A stretch of 44,147 nucleotides of DNA. It comes from Gracilariopsis chorda. Taxonomy: Eukaryota > Rhodophyta > Florideophyceae > Gracilariales > Gracilariaceae. The stretch spans positions 1-44,147 of the forward strand of contig NBIV01000449.1 of assembly GCA_003194525.1 (NCBI GenBank), read 5' to 3'. The notes under the pieces were generated by a model, which saw only the letters and a program-made list of their open reading frames with translations, was not told the DNA's origin and ran no database searches. The translations under genes and the position numbers were made by a program. Within the stretch, counting starts at the first letter, position 1, and every line of letters begins with the position of its first letter. This document shows, piece after piece, positions 9,271 to 19,379 of this stretch.

Positions 9271-10573
9271 TAGAGGTATGAAACCCAAAGCACGTACTCC
9301 TTGTGACCGACCAGTGGTTGCCCCACCGGCTCTCCGCTTTCCACCTCCCCACATGTGGACGGTTTCATCATCTGATCCGGACACAATATACTTTCCGTCT
9401 GAGCTCCAGGCCACACAGCTCACATAGTCCTCGTGTCCTACTGGCCTCATGTCCTACTGGCGGCTATCCGACGAGCTCTCCGCTGCGTGCCTCCCACACG
9501 CGCAATGTGTTGTCCGCGGAGCCCAACGCCACATGCTTTCCGTCGGAGCTCCAGGCAACGCAATGTACTCTGTGCGTGTGACCAACGAGCGGATGTCCAA
9601 CCGCATTTCCACTATCTGCTTCCCACACACGCACACTCCCGCCCGATCATTCCGACGCTATCAGACTACCATCAGCACTCACAGGCACGCATAGGACAAG
9701 TTTTGGTAGATGTAGCCGTCCTTTTCGCTCTTCCACCACTCCAACATAGGGTTCTCTGTCTGCATATCTTCTCGCACAATTTTCAATTGTTGTTCCTCAC
9801 TTGCTGTAGCTGTTTTGCTCGCTTCTAAGCAACATAGTTTCCGCAACCATGCCAAGATTCCAACCCTCTTCGGCCCATCAGATGGCAGAGCCATGGCCTC
9901 GGGGAAGCTTTTAAACTCCATTTCCGGGATCCGGTCTCGGTATTCAGCAACGTACTTGTCAACCAACCGCCGAAAACTGCCCTTCACATCGACCTTCTCA
10001 GACGCCTTTAGTTTGGCGATGTCTAGAATCAGGTCGTGCAGTTGAATAAACTCCCTGGAACCGTCGAATGTGAGTCTTCTCACGACAGACACTCCTTCGA
10101 GCCGATTTACAGCTTCTCGAGCTCCCTGTACTTTCTTCAAGCCCCACAAGTTTTTGAGCATCACAACGGGAACTATCTGCTGCTTTTGGAGAACACAAAC
10201 TCTCCGGTGCTTGCCCGGTGTCACAAGGGCTTTGATCTTGCTGCTCTCTGGCTTTTGGTAGATCAACGCATCGTGAGCCAGAATCGTAACATCTTTCTGG
10301 CACGGTCGTTGAAATAAAGTGCGCTTCCATTGCATCCTCATTTGATTCAATGGCTTTAGGATCATCATAATATGAAATATAATTGCTCGTGACTTCATGC
10401 TGTTTGAGACCGACACCGAAGTGCAATGAGGAATCATCATCAACAGCGATCGGAGCGAAGCTCAGGAGTGAACGAGATGTTCGTAGCCCAATAGTTTTAG
10501 CGAGCCTTTTCACTCTCTGAAGGGCATTCTCACTGGAAGAAACTGACTTCGGTATGAGCTTGAACGACTTCAT
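9271..10573 (-). pseudogene. NB-ARC/WD40 (NLR-like) receptor relic
   Basis: Reading the minus strand, ORF 10573-9998 starts with MKSFKLIPKSVSSSENALQR and shifts frame near 10320 into ORF 10443-9679. The second ORF has the ARC2 winged-helix signature of STAND/NB-ARC proteins: IVPVVMLKNLWGLKKVQGAR, then FIQLHDLILDIAKLK, then LEWWKSEKDGYIYQNLSYA. WD40 blades follow at once in other frames: VSADGSLIASE..VRVWEADSG (about 9690-9630), GHTHRVHCVAWSSDGKHVAL (about 9590), GHEDYVSCVAWSSDGKYIVS (about 9440) and the start of a fourth, VESGEPVGQPLVGHKEYV (about 9340). The P-loop NB domain expected upstream of ARC2 is not visible. NB-ARC/WD40 proteins (APAF-1-like architecture) act as oligomerising immune or death sensors. 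Here the N-terminal switch domain is lost and the propeller is cut short. Confidence 0.75.
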
Positions 10574-10621
10574 GATGTTCGCATTTCGCTAAATATCCAC
10601 ATGTCTACGTTTTCGTTTCAC

Positions 10622-13600
10622 TTATCTCGGTGATTTTCTTGTACTTTTTAAAGAGGTTGATCTCTGGTCATCTTCCATGGTCATGGAGTATTCCTTTTTC
10701 ACGGTTTTAGCGAAGGCCGAAATTTGTTTCACAATTTTGGTGGTTAAGCCCACAATACTTTGTATAAGATCAAGTGTTGCAAGAGGAAGCTGGGATACGT
10801 CAACGCAGGGATTGGAATACCAGAATAAGACCTCTTCAACCCGACTCCGAGTACCTTGCAAAACATTAACAGAGTTACTAATCACGATGTGATCAGCTTC
10901 TATGTCGATTGCGAGGTCCTTATCTTCAGGGTTGTTGTTTTGTGCTTGAAGAAGTGCTGCCCTATTGGGCTGGTGTAAACTTAGAAGACCAGCAAAAATT
11001 CGTAGCGCCGAACTCACGGTTGGAATTGGAGTTCCGTGAGCTGATGCAGAATCGTCTGACAATAATGATTCAGATATTTCAAAGACTCGCAAAGCCATGG
11101 CAGCCACTTGAATCAAAGTCTCCAGAATTGTTCTAAAACCGAGCATATCAAGGCAAACGTCACAAAGGATGTATTTCTTTTGTGCGTGATGTACCCGAGG
11201 TCGTTTCTGAATTTGGTTATGATCCATGGCAGATGACTGTGGTCTAGCTTCACCTCGAAGCGCTTGTGAGAATTCACGAACCCATCCACATCCTTCATCT
11301 ACTGCGCTCGACACATTCATTCCATTGAAGTACTGCAGAATTCTGAGACTTTCCACGATGCTGTTTCCGCGTCTATGCCTCGCAGGGAGCTCAACCCAGG
11401 GCTCCACTTCTATCTCTAAGTCTATAATTGACTGTAAATCAACGCCTCTCCGCCGCTTCAGTACCCAAAAAGAGAATGAATCGTTACTCATCCACTGAAC
11501 ATCTTTTCCCTTCCATATGACTCTTCCATCGCACTCATAGACCGTGGTAAGAAAAGTAAAGCAGACTTTTCGTGCAAAGCATTTCTTAATCGCGCCAACT
11601 TCGCTCGCAATGAGGATGGCTTCAACAGCCTTGGAAGCCACTGGTGAATCCACCGAAAATGGACCCACCCACCCTAATGCATTTAAAGCCTTTCACACCC
11701 CGAACGAAAGGCTTCCGTGCTTATGCAGTTCTTCAAGCTCATGGAGACATATATCTCCTAGATCATGCACGAGATTTTCTCCAACAGTCTGTAAGAAATC
11801 GAGCATTCTACTCTTTGCCTCGAAAATACTTCCTCTGTCCTGAACGGCCTCCGTTATAACACTATCTTTGCATCTGGTGATGAAGCGAAGCACTTGGTTC
11901 AAGCAAAACAAGAGCATCCCGGAAAGAGCCACAGTATCGGGTAGCATAGACCTATTTGTCGATGACTTGCGAAGTTTCCTTGCCAAAATGACGTATGAAG
12001 TTGTTCGGTCAAGCAAAAGAGCGGCAAATAATAACGAATGAATGATATTCGCAGTGTTCTTTCGATTAAACTCGCTCGTGCATGTACCTAGCAAAGACTC
12101 AAAGGACGACTGGATGTACGGCGATTGGTTTTCGACGCAAGCATGTTTACAAGGAGCATAATACTCCACGTTCCCATGCTTTTATTCGGATGACTGCTCG
12201 TATGTGAGCTCATCTGGAGACTCTGTCATGAAGATATCGTCTTTCTCGGCAAGGTCTTTTTCTAAGTCCGGGGAAACGTCAGTAAGTCTACGTCGTTCAA
12301 ACTCCCAACTTTCGGTCGTTTGGTCAAGAATCGCAAATAGCTCAGATAAGTGATACCCTGAACTCTTTGAAGCTAGACTTATTACTGGTTTTGATGTGAG
12401 TTCACGAGGCTCGCCATGCAGAAGCCAGCAAAGCTGTCTTGCCATTAACTTGTCAATTCTAACAAGCTCAATGTCCTTACTGGCCCTAGATGTAGAAACA
12501 TCTCTCACTTTCTGGGTGGCAATCTCATCAGGGACTGATATAAGGGAACAAATCACAGTTTCCAGGGACAGTAAGGGAAAGTACGGCACCGTTTCGTTTC
12601 ATGATCTGGAAGTGTGATAGGGGTCTTGCAGAGCTCGCAAAACAGCAGCCCTGACGGATTCAGCCAAATCCAAGCCCTTTTGAAACCCCCGTTTCCGCTT
12701 CTTTGTCTTCAAGCCATGTACATGAAGGATTTCTTTCTGTGCACGCTGTTTCTATAGCAACTCGTAAGCGAACTGCATAGCATTGAACATGCGATCGAAT
12801 TCCAACAAGCGTTCCAGAAAATTGGACAAGATCTTCATTCCGGACGTAGACTTCCTGCTCCTTAGGGCTCTTTCGAAGGTTTCGGCGCAGCTTGAGGATA
12901 CGTTAACAATTCCAACCAACGCTGCCATGCTTGCACCAAAAGAAGCTACTGCAGCGGCCAAATCACCCTCATCCATACTCATACTCGTGAGTGTCTCTGG
13001 AACATCCTCATCATCTTCGCGCTGAAGTTGATATGCCTCTGATCCCATCGACTCGTAGTCTACCGCTCGGTAAAGCGCCACACACACGACAGGCACAAGA
13101 ACTACAGAGGTTAGGACATCTGCAGAAATACTTTCAACAGTACACAACGCAGTCAAAGCTAATTTGATGGCCGATCCAGCGGCAACTATGGATGAAATCG
13201 CTGATAAGCTTTGGTCCCAAACAATTCCGATATCAATATGAATTGCATCACGTCTGCTTGAACTCTGACCATTCTCAAAGTTCAGAAATCTTTTGGGACA
13301 TCGTGAAAGTACTCGCTTGTCAAGAAAGTTTGCATCCCCTTTCAACCATCGCATAGTTGCCATTGTAGCAATATGCAGAAATCCGATGGCGATATAGTCA
13401 GCAGGAGACAAAGGAACGGACTCATCCATGATGGAAGTTGCATCCCGCACGGTATCCAGGTTCGCGGTCTCAACGACGCAAAGTGCGGTTTGCAAAGCTT
13501 TCTCTCTTTCTTTTTCATCCCCGAACAACAAATACTTTCGTAGCATTACAAAAAACTGTGCCATTCATCAGTCTTCATCGTAACGGCAACGCTAGTTTGC

Positions 13601-14420
13601 GGAGAGAGCGAAGCAGGCTTGACTAATACACCCTGCACAACCCAAGCTTTGAGAAACATTTGAGCAATGACTTCGCCCAGTCCTAAGTCCGCCACAATGG
13701 AATTAGTGGTTTCTGGGCATGCGTGTATTGCGGCTATAGCAAAATTTGCAAGAGCAGCAACATCTGATGGGGATCTACCACACAATGAAATCATTATGGA
13801 TAGCAAGCGCCTTGTGGCAGTTGGCTTGCCTCGTAGGGCCAAGGCAGTGGTAGGGGCTGGGTATTGATTTTGCATAGCAGCTGTCACTGCACGTCGCACA
13901 GGTGGGAATTGCAATCGTCTTGCATACGGTCTCGAAAGAAGTGAGGCGAATATATGAATATCGAGCCAGTCCAGCCGTGGGTGCGTAATTATGTATTTCG
14001 GTATAGGGTGCTTGGGATTGCAAAGATAGCACAAAACTGCTGAGAGCACGGGGAGAATGTCGTCCGATAACTTTCGAGACAGACTTTCTCGCCGGGTGTT
14101 TGCACTCCATAGACCTCGACGGCCGCTAGTGCGCACAAGCGATCTAACAACGGCCGGGAAATCCTTTTCGTCGACGACGGATAACGCATATTGCTGGGTG
14201 AAGCGAATTTGGTGTCGATGAGAGTTTGAGAGTGGTAGCGATGCTAGTGTTGCGAGCATTGGGACAAGCAGCGTACGATCGGCTGCGAGCAATTCAGACA
14301 GATTCTCAACAGCGTCATGAATTACGGATGCATCGTTGGGAAGAATGTCGGGTAGGTGAGACACAGTCTGATGGGGATGGATTTGTTCTCTCTCGAGCGA
14401 TAATCTTTTAAAATTGATGT
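10622..14420 (-). pseudogene. FANCD2: FANCD2 relic, 5'-truncated
   Basis: The best-matching segment is near 14380-14130: QIHPHQTVSHLPDILPND, followed by LLVPMLATLASLPLSN and DEKDFPAVVRSLVRTS. It fits the FANCD2 stretch around LPEIL...LTVPILD...LEDLPVIVKFLL. Downstream parts follow in family order: a helical solenoid, a Lys/Arg-rich linker (TKKRKRGF) and ALRIFAGLLSLHQPN near the C-terminus. A one-base slip in a T6 run at 13550-13560 joins ORF 14364-13546 to the next frame. From 13564 to 10622 everything is in one frame, interrupted by four in-frame stops near 12752 (TAG), 12598 (TGA), 12182 (TAA) and 11693 (TGA). About 200 N-terminal residues are missing. FANCD2 pairs with FANCI and is monoubiquitinated in interstrand crosslink repair. 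The paralogue FANCI was considered; the N-terminal match favours FANCD2. Confidence 0.7.
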
Positions 14421-14870
14421 GGTTGTAACTTTTTTGTACTTATTCGGTTAGAGAGTTTTGGACTCTTTTGCCGCGAGAGTTTGAGAAATATTAGTTTTGA
14501 ATCTTTCATATGCGATCAAGTCTCTTAAAATACTTGTCTCTGCCGAACAAGAAGAACTGTTTGTATTGTTAGGGTATGCATTGTTTTTGTGGTTGATTTT
14601 GTCTCCGATGTCGAAGCTCATAATGAGAGATCAGGAAATTGTAGTTAAGAGCCACGTTCAAATTGGAGTCTTCACGATAGAGTCTTACAAAGTACCTCTT
14701 CGGAATCCAATCTTATTGTTGAATTGCTTGCGCAAACGGTGAGCTGGAGAGCACTATCGGGGTGTTTCAGACTTGTTGGAAGCGTTATACGTTTGTTTGA
14801 GATATGTGTTCACCTGTGCGTTTGTACAAATTCAAGGTCAAAGCGCACTGACGGAGGCAAAATCAAGCTG
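14421..14870. other. No gene recognised
   Basis: AT-rich DNA upstream of the truncated FANCD2 relic. The missing FANCD2 N-terminus is not visible here on the minus strand. A plus-strand frame at 14497-14742 is hydrophobic but unsupported. Confidence 0.35.
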
Positions 14871-14875
14871 TGCTA

Positions 14876-15019
14876 ACGAGAAATTCCGCCTCTTTGGGCT
14901 GCGAAATGGAGGAATTCCTCCAAATTTCGGGGCCCAAAAGGGAGGAATTCCTCCAATTTCGGTGCTCAAAACGGAGGAATTCCTCTAATCTAGCAAAGCA
15001 AAAATGAAGGAATTCCTCA
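14876..15019. repeat. Palindromic tandem array, ~32-bp period
   Basis: The 14-nt perfect palindrome GGAGGAATTCCTCC occurs at 14908-14921 and 14941-14954, and degenerate copies lie at 14973-14986 and about 15005-15018. An even weaker copy precedes them near 14880. Start-to-start spacing is 33, 32 and 32 bp. The segments between palindromes are also related (AAATTTCGG..., then ...CAAAA), so the whole unit is repeated, as in a decaying minisatellite. Each unit can fold into a hairpin. Confidence 0.85.
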
Positions 15020-15029
15020 AATCCGGCGA

Positions 15030-16196
15030 CAGCAATGCGGAGCACGCACAAGTAGGAGAAACCCATCTGGCCCTCATGATGCATGGCGATAATGCCGCCA
15101 ATCTGTACGCGGCTATGCGCACACATACCGTCACATAACAATTGAGGAACGAGAAATTAATTTTTATGAGCAATTACAAGAATTGGACAAACGCGCCGTA
15201 TCGTCGTCTACCGGACTTCGACGTGCTTGCCGCGTCTTCTATACCCGCACCTGTCAACTTCTCGATGTTTTAATCGCACTCTCATTGTCTTCGATACCTC
15301 TTCGCACTCCTTACTTTATGGATCTCAAAAAGCTCAGCCGAAGTGGGACACACACAGTGGACATGGAAGGGGTCATCCATGCCGTTCCACCATACGACAA
15401 CCCCAACATCTGCCCCTCTCATAGTGACGTATGGCGACAACCCGAAAACCCTCCGGTTAGCCACCCGCCCACACATGAGAAAGATCGTTCTTCGTCTTCG
15501 CGTTCCTTCTGGAGCACTGTCACGTTTCAACGTTGAGACCCGGAACAACCGCAGACAGTGTCTCAACCTCAGGTTGGTTAGCCACAGCGACCTCTCGCGG
15601 ATCAGAAGCAACAGAGGGTGCTCTCCAAACATCCGGAACGACCTCATCAGTAGGTGAAGTCTCGACGATAGAACCACGCGAACGCGGTGCAGTAGGCGGA
15701 GAGGCGCCTGAAGAATCTGCGCGAGAACCCTTCGGAGGTGGTGGAATTTTACAATTAGCCAACAAATACACTCAGGATACTGAAAAGCTCGATCAAGAGA
15801 TATCCGCATAGCAGAACAGACAAACAAATAAAACAAAGCAAACCTAAACCGAGGTCACTCGATAAAGATACGACGGTCCAACTGATAACCAGTTCTTGAT
15901 CTTCCACGTGAGTCTTATTCCCAGAAAAACAACTGGATATGTTATCAGCTTGAAACAACTAATCCAGGTTACACTGTTCTACGTTTGGAGACCACTTGTA
16001 GTTCAAAACCCGGGAATGGGGGACACTCAAGGATAACCGAGTCGCTGTCCTCTTACGAGGTAGACTCAGCGGTTGATCCTTTGGTGTACCCAGTTGTCAG
16101 GTGTAGAACCGAAGATAGTTCGGAAATACCACGGAGGTAAAGAGGAACGGTAAAACCGGGAAACGGTGGAACACGCGTACGATGGACCAGTGCGAA
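15030..16196. other. No gene recognised; left flank of a solo LTR
   Basis: Frames at 15533-15811 (+) and 15520-15771 (-) are Ser/Pro/Glu-rich and resemble low-complexity linkers; neither is recognised. From about 15960 onward the DNA carries short hairpins like those of G2: CCTC/GAGG at 16049-16060 and CCGAA/TTCGG at 16109-16123. The 12-mer CCTCTTACGAGG is also present in the G2 leader at 35992-36003. This flank may therefore be an older relative of G2. Confidence 0.35.
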
Positions 16197-16201
16197 CCCA
16201 G

Positions 16202-17028
16202 TGTAGTGCAACGCCCTCAGGGAGGGATTCTTGGTACTTGAACGCTTTCCCGATATTATCGGTTGTGTAGTGTTTATATGAACCACGCCCCATTATGGTG
16301 GATATGGACACGTGGGACACGGTTTTGGGTCAATTGGCGGTTGGCCACAGTAGTGGATGTTGTCACGAAATGTGGAGTATTTTAGTTGATTTTATTTATT
16401 ATTTTCACACCCATTTCTGGGAAGCTAGTACTTTGTGCGACGGCGCACTGCCGTCGCACCAGTAAACCTTCCCTAACAAGGGACCCCAACCTGGGGAATT
16501 GGTTCTAGTTGTTACCGCTTGCGCGCGTGCTCTACTCCTCCTTGGAGGGAAACGCCGTGAACCACGGGACATCTAACCCCCTTGCACATGTAAAGGGACC
16601 CATCACTGGGAGTCATATTATTCCAATCGCATTGGTGTTTCGCCCTGTATAGGGATATTGTTACCGGCATCGCCGTTCGCCCCGGTCGCTCTCGCGACTC
16701 ACTTCGTCCTCTCTTCCTCCTCTTCGCCCTTACTTTTTCCCCTTTTTAGGATAGCACCTCCCGCTATCCCCGGCCCTCGTGTGCGCATCCGCTCACACTT
16801 CCCCACTTACGTGGAAACATACCTCTACTGAGGATCACACCCCGCTCACGCGGATACCGATTGTTCGCCTTCACCTCCCTGCGCGAGTCACGACAGGTGT
16901 CCCTGGTCTTACAAACCGGCTTCGCCGTGACACCTCTGGGAGGGCTCTACCCAACTGGGTTCACCTCCACGGAGGAAAGATCCCGAACGTCTTTTCGGTG
17001 TTTCTCTCCTTTGGGGCGTTGCACCACA
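16202..17028 (+). mobile_element. Solo LTR of the G2 gypsy family
   Basis: 827 bp, starting TGTAGTGCAACGCC and ending TTGCACCACA, flanked by perfect 5-bp duplications CCCAG (16197-16201, 17029-17033). It aligns end to end with the 5' LTR of G2 (35129-35955), which is also 827 bp, with only scattered differences. Homology stops at exactly the same bases, which fixes the LTR boundaries. It contains a 25-nt hairpin at 16435-16459 (arms GTGCGACGGC and GCCGTCGCAC, loop GCACT) and many CC...GG hairpins, for example CCCCA/TGGGG, CCTCC/GGAGG and CCGC/GCGG. Confidence 0.95.
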
Positions 17029-17033
17029 CCCAG

Positions 17034-17650
17034 AAAATAGGGCTATCCAAGGAAAGAACGGAGCTACCCGAAGGATCGTGCGGACAGCGAGAACAGACCC
17101 GACGGTGGGTGCAAAAGCAACAACAAACAACAAAAGAATACCCAATACAGGATGGATATCTGTAACACAGAAAAAATTGATTTCACACGACAGTTGGTGA
17201 ACACAGTACATCTTTAGTTGTACCGAGCGGGTATATAGTGCAAACCGATTGCAGTGACCCTCCGAGTGGAGTACTGCATGCTGAAAAGGCAATAAAATCT
17301 ACAGCCGCACCCCTTAGGTCAAACTGAACACTTATGTGCGACCGAAGACTCGGGTTGACTTTACTTGGAGCTAGCGACAGTGAGTTCGTGGTCACCTAAG
17401 TAGGTACACTACAGAAATAAATACTAATAATTAACAAAAATAGTGCACACCTGCTCAGGTCCACACACGTGGCTAAACCAGTGTCAGGCAGCCTGAGGGG
17501 TCGTGCCAAGTAAAACATAACATCACAGAATGGCGCTGTAGCACACGCGTACACGCGTCCATCATTCTGCAATCCACTCCAGATTCCTACCTTCCTAGGT
17601 GAGCTTGCACACACTAAACCATCCACTTAGTGCCACTCCATGTGAGTCCA
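17034..17650. other. Right flank of the solo LTR; no gene recognised
   Basis: Minus-strand frames at 17183-17395 and 17396-17626 are short and unsupported. The sequence may continue the element-like DNA seen left of the solo LTR. Confidence 0.3.
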
Positions 17651-17654
17651 ACTC

Positions 17655-18490
17655 ATATACCATAGAGCCATTGCGGCGACTACGTCTCACTTTTATGAGC
17701 TGCATCTTCACGGATTATCACGAAGACGCGTTGCTCCACAATATTTTGCAGCACGACGCGTAAATTGGTGATAAAAATGATCCCTTCGTCACTTTATTGC
17801 TTCCTTTCCTGCCGAAAGATCTTGGAACGCCATGGAAAACAACCGACGAACTTTTCCATATCCTTTTGCACCGCCTCTTGCCGCTTCGTCATATTATGTT
17901 GCATCTCATTCAACAGCAAATGGTTTGGTCCAACAAATTTAGCCCACAGCGGATATATTCAGTACACAAGAATGTAAAAAATCCACGATTGAAGCTTTCT
18001 ATCCACTTTGTAACCTTCCGGAATGTACATTTGGCGTCTGGATGCTAGAATGTCGTTCACCAAAAGGCTGTTGTCCAGGACAGTGATGTTCTTATTACTA
18101 CCACATCGTCCTGCGTATTAATGTCTGCAGTAAAGATTGCGATCGGAGAGGGTGTCACAGCTGATTTTCGCCAGCTTTCTCTCCTTTTGGTTGTCGTACT
18201 GCCCCTTCAAAAACCGAGTACAAGTTTTGCACTTTATATGCATACAATCGAGACAACCAATACAACCAGGGAATCTAGATTGGTTCTACTGTTCGATGAT
18301 CTTCGGCAGCTCATGAAATTCCGTCTCGTGTTTCAAAAAAAAGGGTACTTATTGGGCTAAGAATGCACCTCAAAACAAACAAAAGTACTGGCGTTGTGTC
18401 TTTGGTGCCATGCGGCACATTCCATCCATTTCGTAGTAAGATAGGTTGCTTAACAACCTACGCAGGCATATCAATACCTTTTGGTGAATA
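17655..18490 (-). pseudogene. PIF/Harbinger transposase relic
   Basis: Minus-strand translation, mostly in one frame with several stops, gives in order: an N-terminal helical part ICLRRLLSNLSYYEMDGMCR; HETEFHELPKIIEQ; the diagnostic FPGCIGCLDCMHIKCKTCTR (about 18270-18220); GSNKNITVLDNSLLVNDILA; IYPLWAKFVGPN; and KRQEAVQKDMEKFVGCFPWR. These match the PIF/Harbinger nuclease family (plant-type GFPGCxGSLDCMHWxWKNCP, DINVLDRSPLF, GIYPxWATFV, QEAxRKDVERAFG). The catalytic Asp of LDCMH and that of NxxVLD are present. The family moves by cut and paste. No terminal inverted repeats or partner Myb-like protein were found, so it is an immobile remnant. Confidence 0.85.
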
Positions 18491-19300
18491 GTGTAACCGT
18501 GGCATCCACATGCATCTTTTCGTTGCCACAGAGATGATTCTGCCACGACAAGATCGTCGTGGTATGCCAGTAGAGTGCGAGGGGCACATGAAAAATTTTA
18601 CGAAAGGTGGAGGCTGGGTAAACCGGGTTCGGCTATCGATAGTCCTCGTACCACTGGAAAGGACCTCGACTGATGTTGGGTGTATGAGAGGTGCGTTCCC
18701 CGTAGCTTGACATCTGTGTATCACATTAACTTGCAATTGCCTAGGCGCAAGCGAGAAGAGCTGGTAAAGATTCTTCTCCATCCTCCACTTTCCAGACAAC
18801 CATCACGTCCGAGGTGGACTGTGAAGGGGAAGGAGTGTCAGGCATGGTGCGGAACTCGTGGGGGGTCGGGGTTGGATTTTTGAATGTTGATACGAGCCAC
18901 TCGGGTAGTAGGGTGCTTCCATCGCCAATATCCAATGTACGGCTTACAAGTCGCACAGAGTCAGTATTTAGACTCTACACAGTAGACCTGCATGCCTTTG
19001 GAGTCCGAGCATATTGCTATTTTGCTATTTACATATAGCCCCAACAGTAGGCATTCTTTCACTGTATCACACATAGGAGCCATCATAATGCACCCATTCG
19101 TAAGGAAAACCCCGAACATGATTTGAGCCAGTGCTGCTAGAATCAAACTCATATATGAAGGGTCATTATTCATTTCACCCAAGGCATTGCTCCACAACAC
19201 TTCCTCACCAATCTCCATCACGCCGAGAATAATCCGGAGGCACATCTCTGTAAAGCAGCGCAGGAAACTGAACCTCAAGCCTCATTCACTATAGCAGTAT
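18491..19300. other. No gene recognised
   Basis: Minus-strand frames at 18961-19278, 18741-18956 and 18458-18799 lie directly upstream of the Harbinger relic in its sense and could be degraded N-terminal or accessory sequence. None shows a motif I can name. Confidence 0.3.
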
Positions 19301-19379
19301 ACCATGGCTCCCAAATCATTTCAAACCACCATCCGAAGCCAAAATCATCCTGATAATGATTTATCGCTACAAGCGATCA

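Noticed and set aside
8827..9450. 207-codon minus-strand ORF as one protein
   Set aside because: It is a chance fusion running through a WD40 blade, the dispersed repeat, a copia solo LTR and the VPS33 start.
10622..13564. Stop-codon reassignment to explain the in-frame stops of FANCD2
   Set aside because: All three stop codons occur, the neighbouring relics are broken by frameshifts as well, and G2 gag and pol are open without needing reassigned codons.
14876..15019. Regularly spaced palindromic repeats resembling a CRISPR array
   Set aside because: Only four or five decaying copies, the intervening segments are similar to each other, and the context is eukaryotic with no cas genes.
15282..15836. 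184-codon minus-strand frame as a gene
   Set aside because: Composition is irregular, it starts at a non-consensus position and shows no motif; the overlapping frames are equally open.
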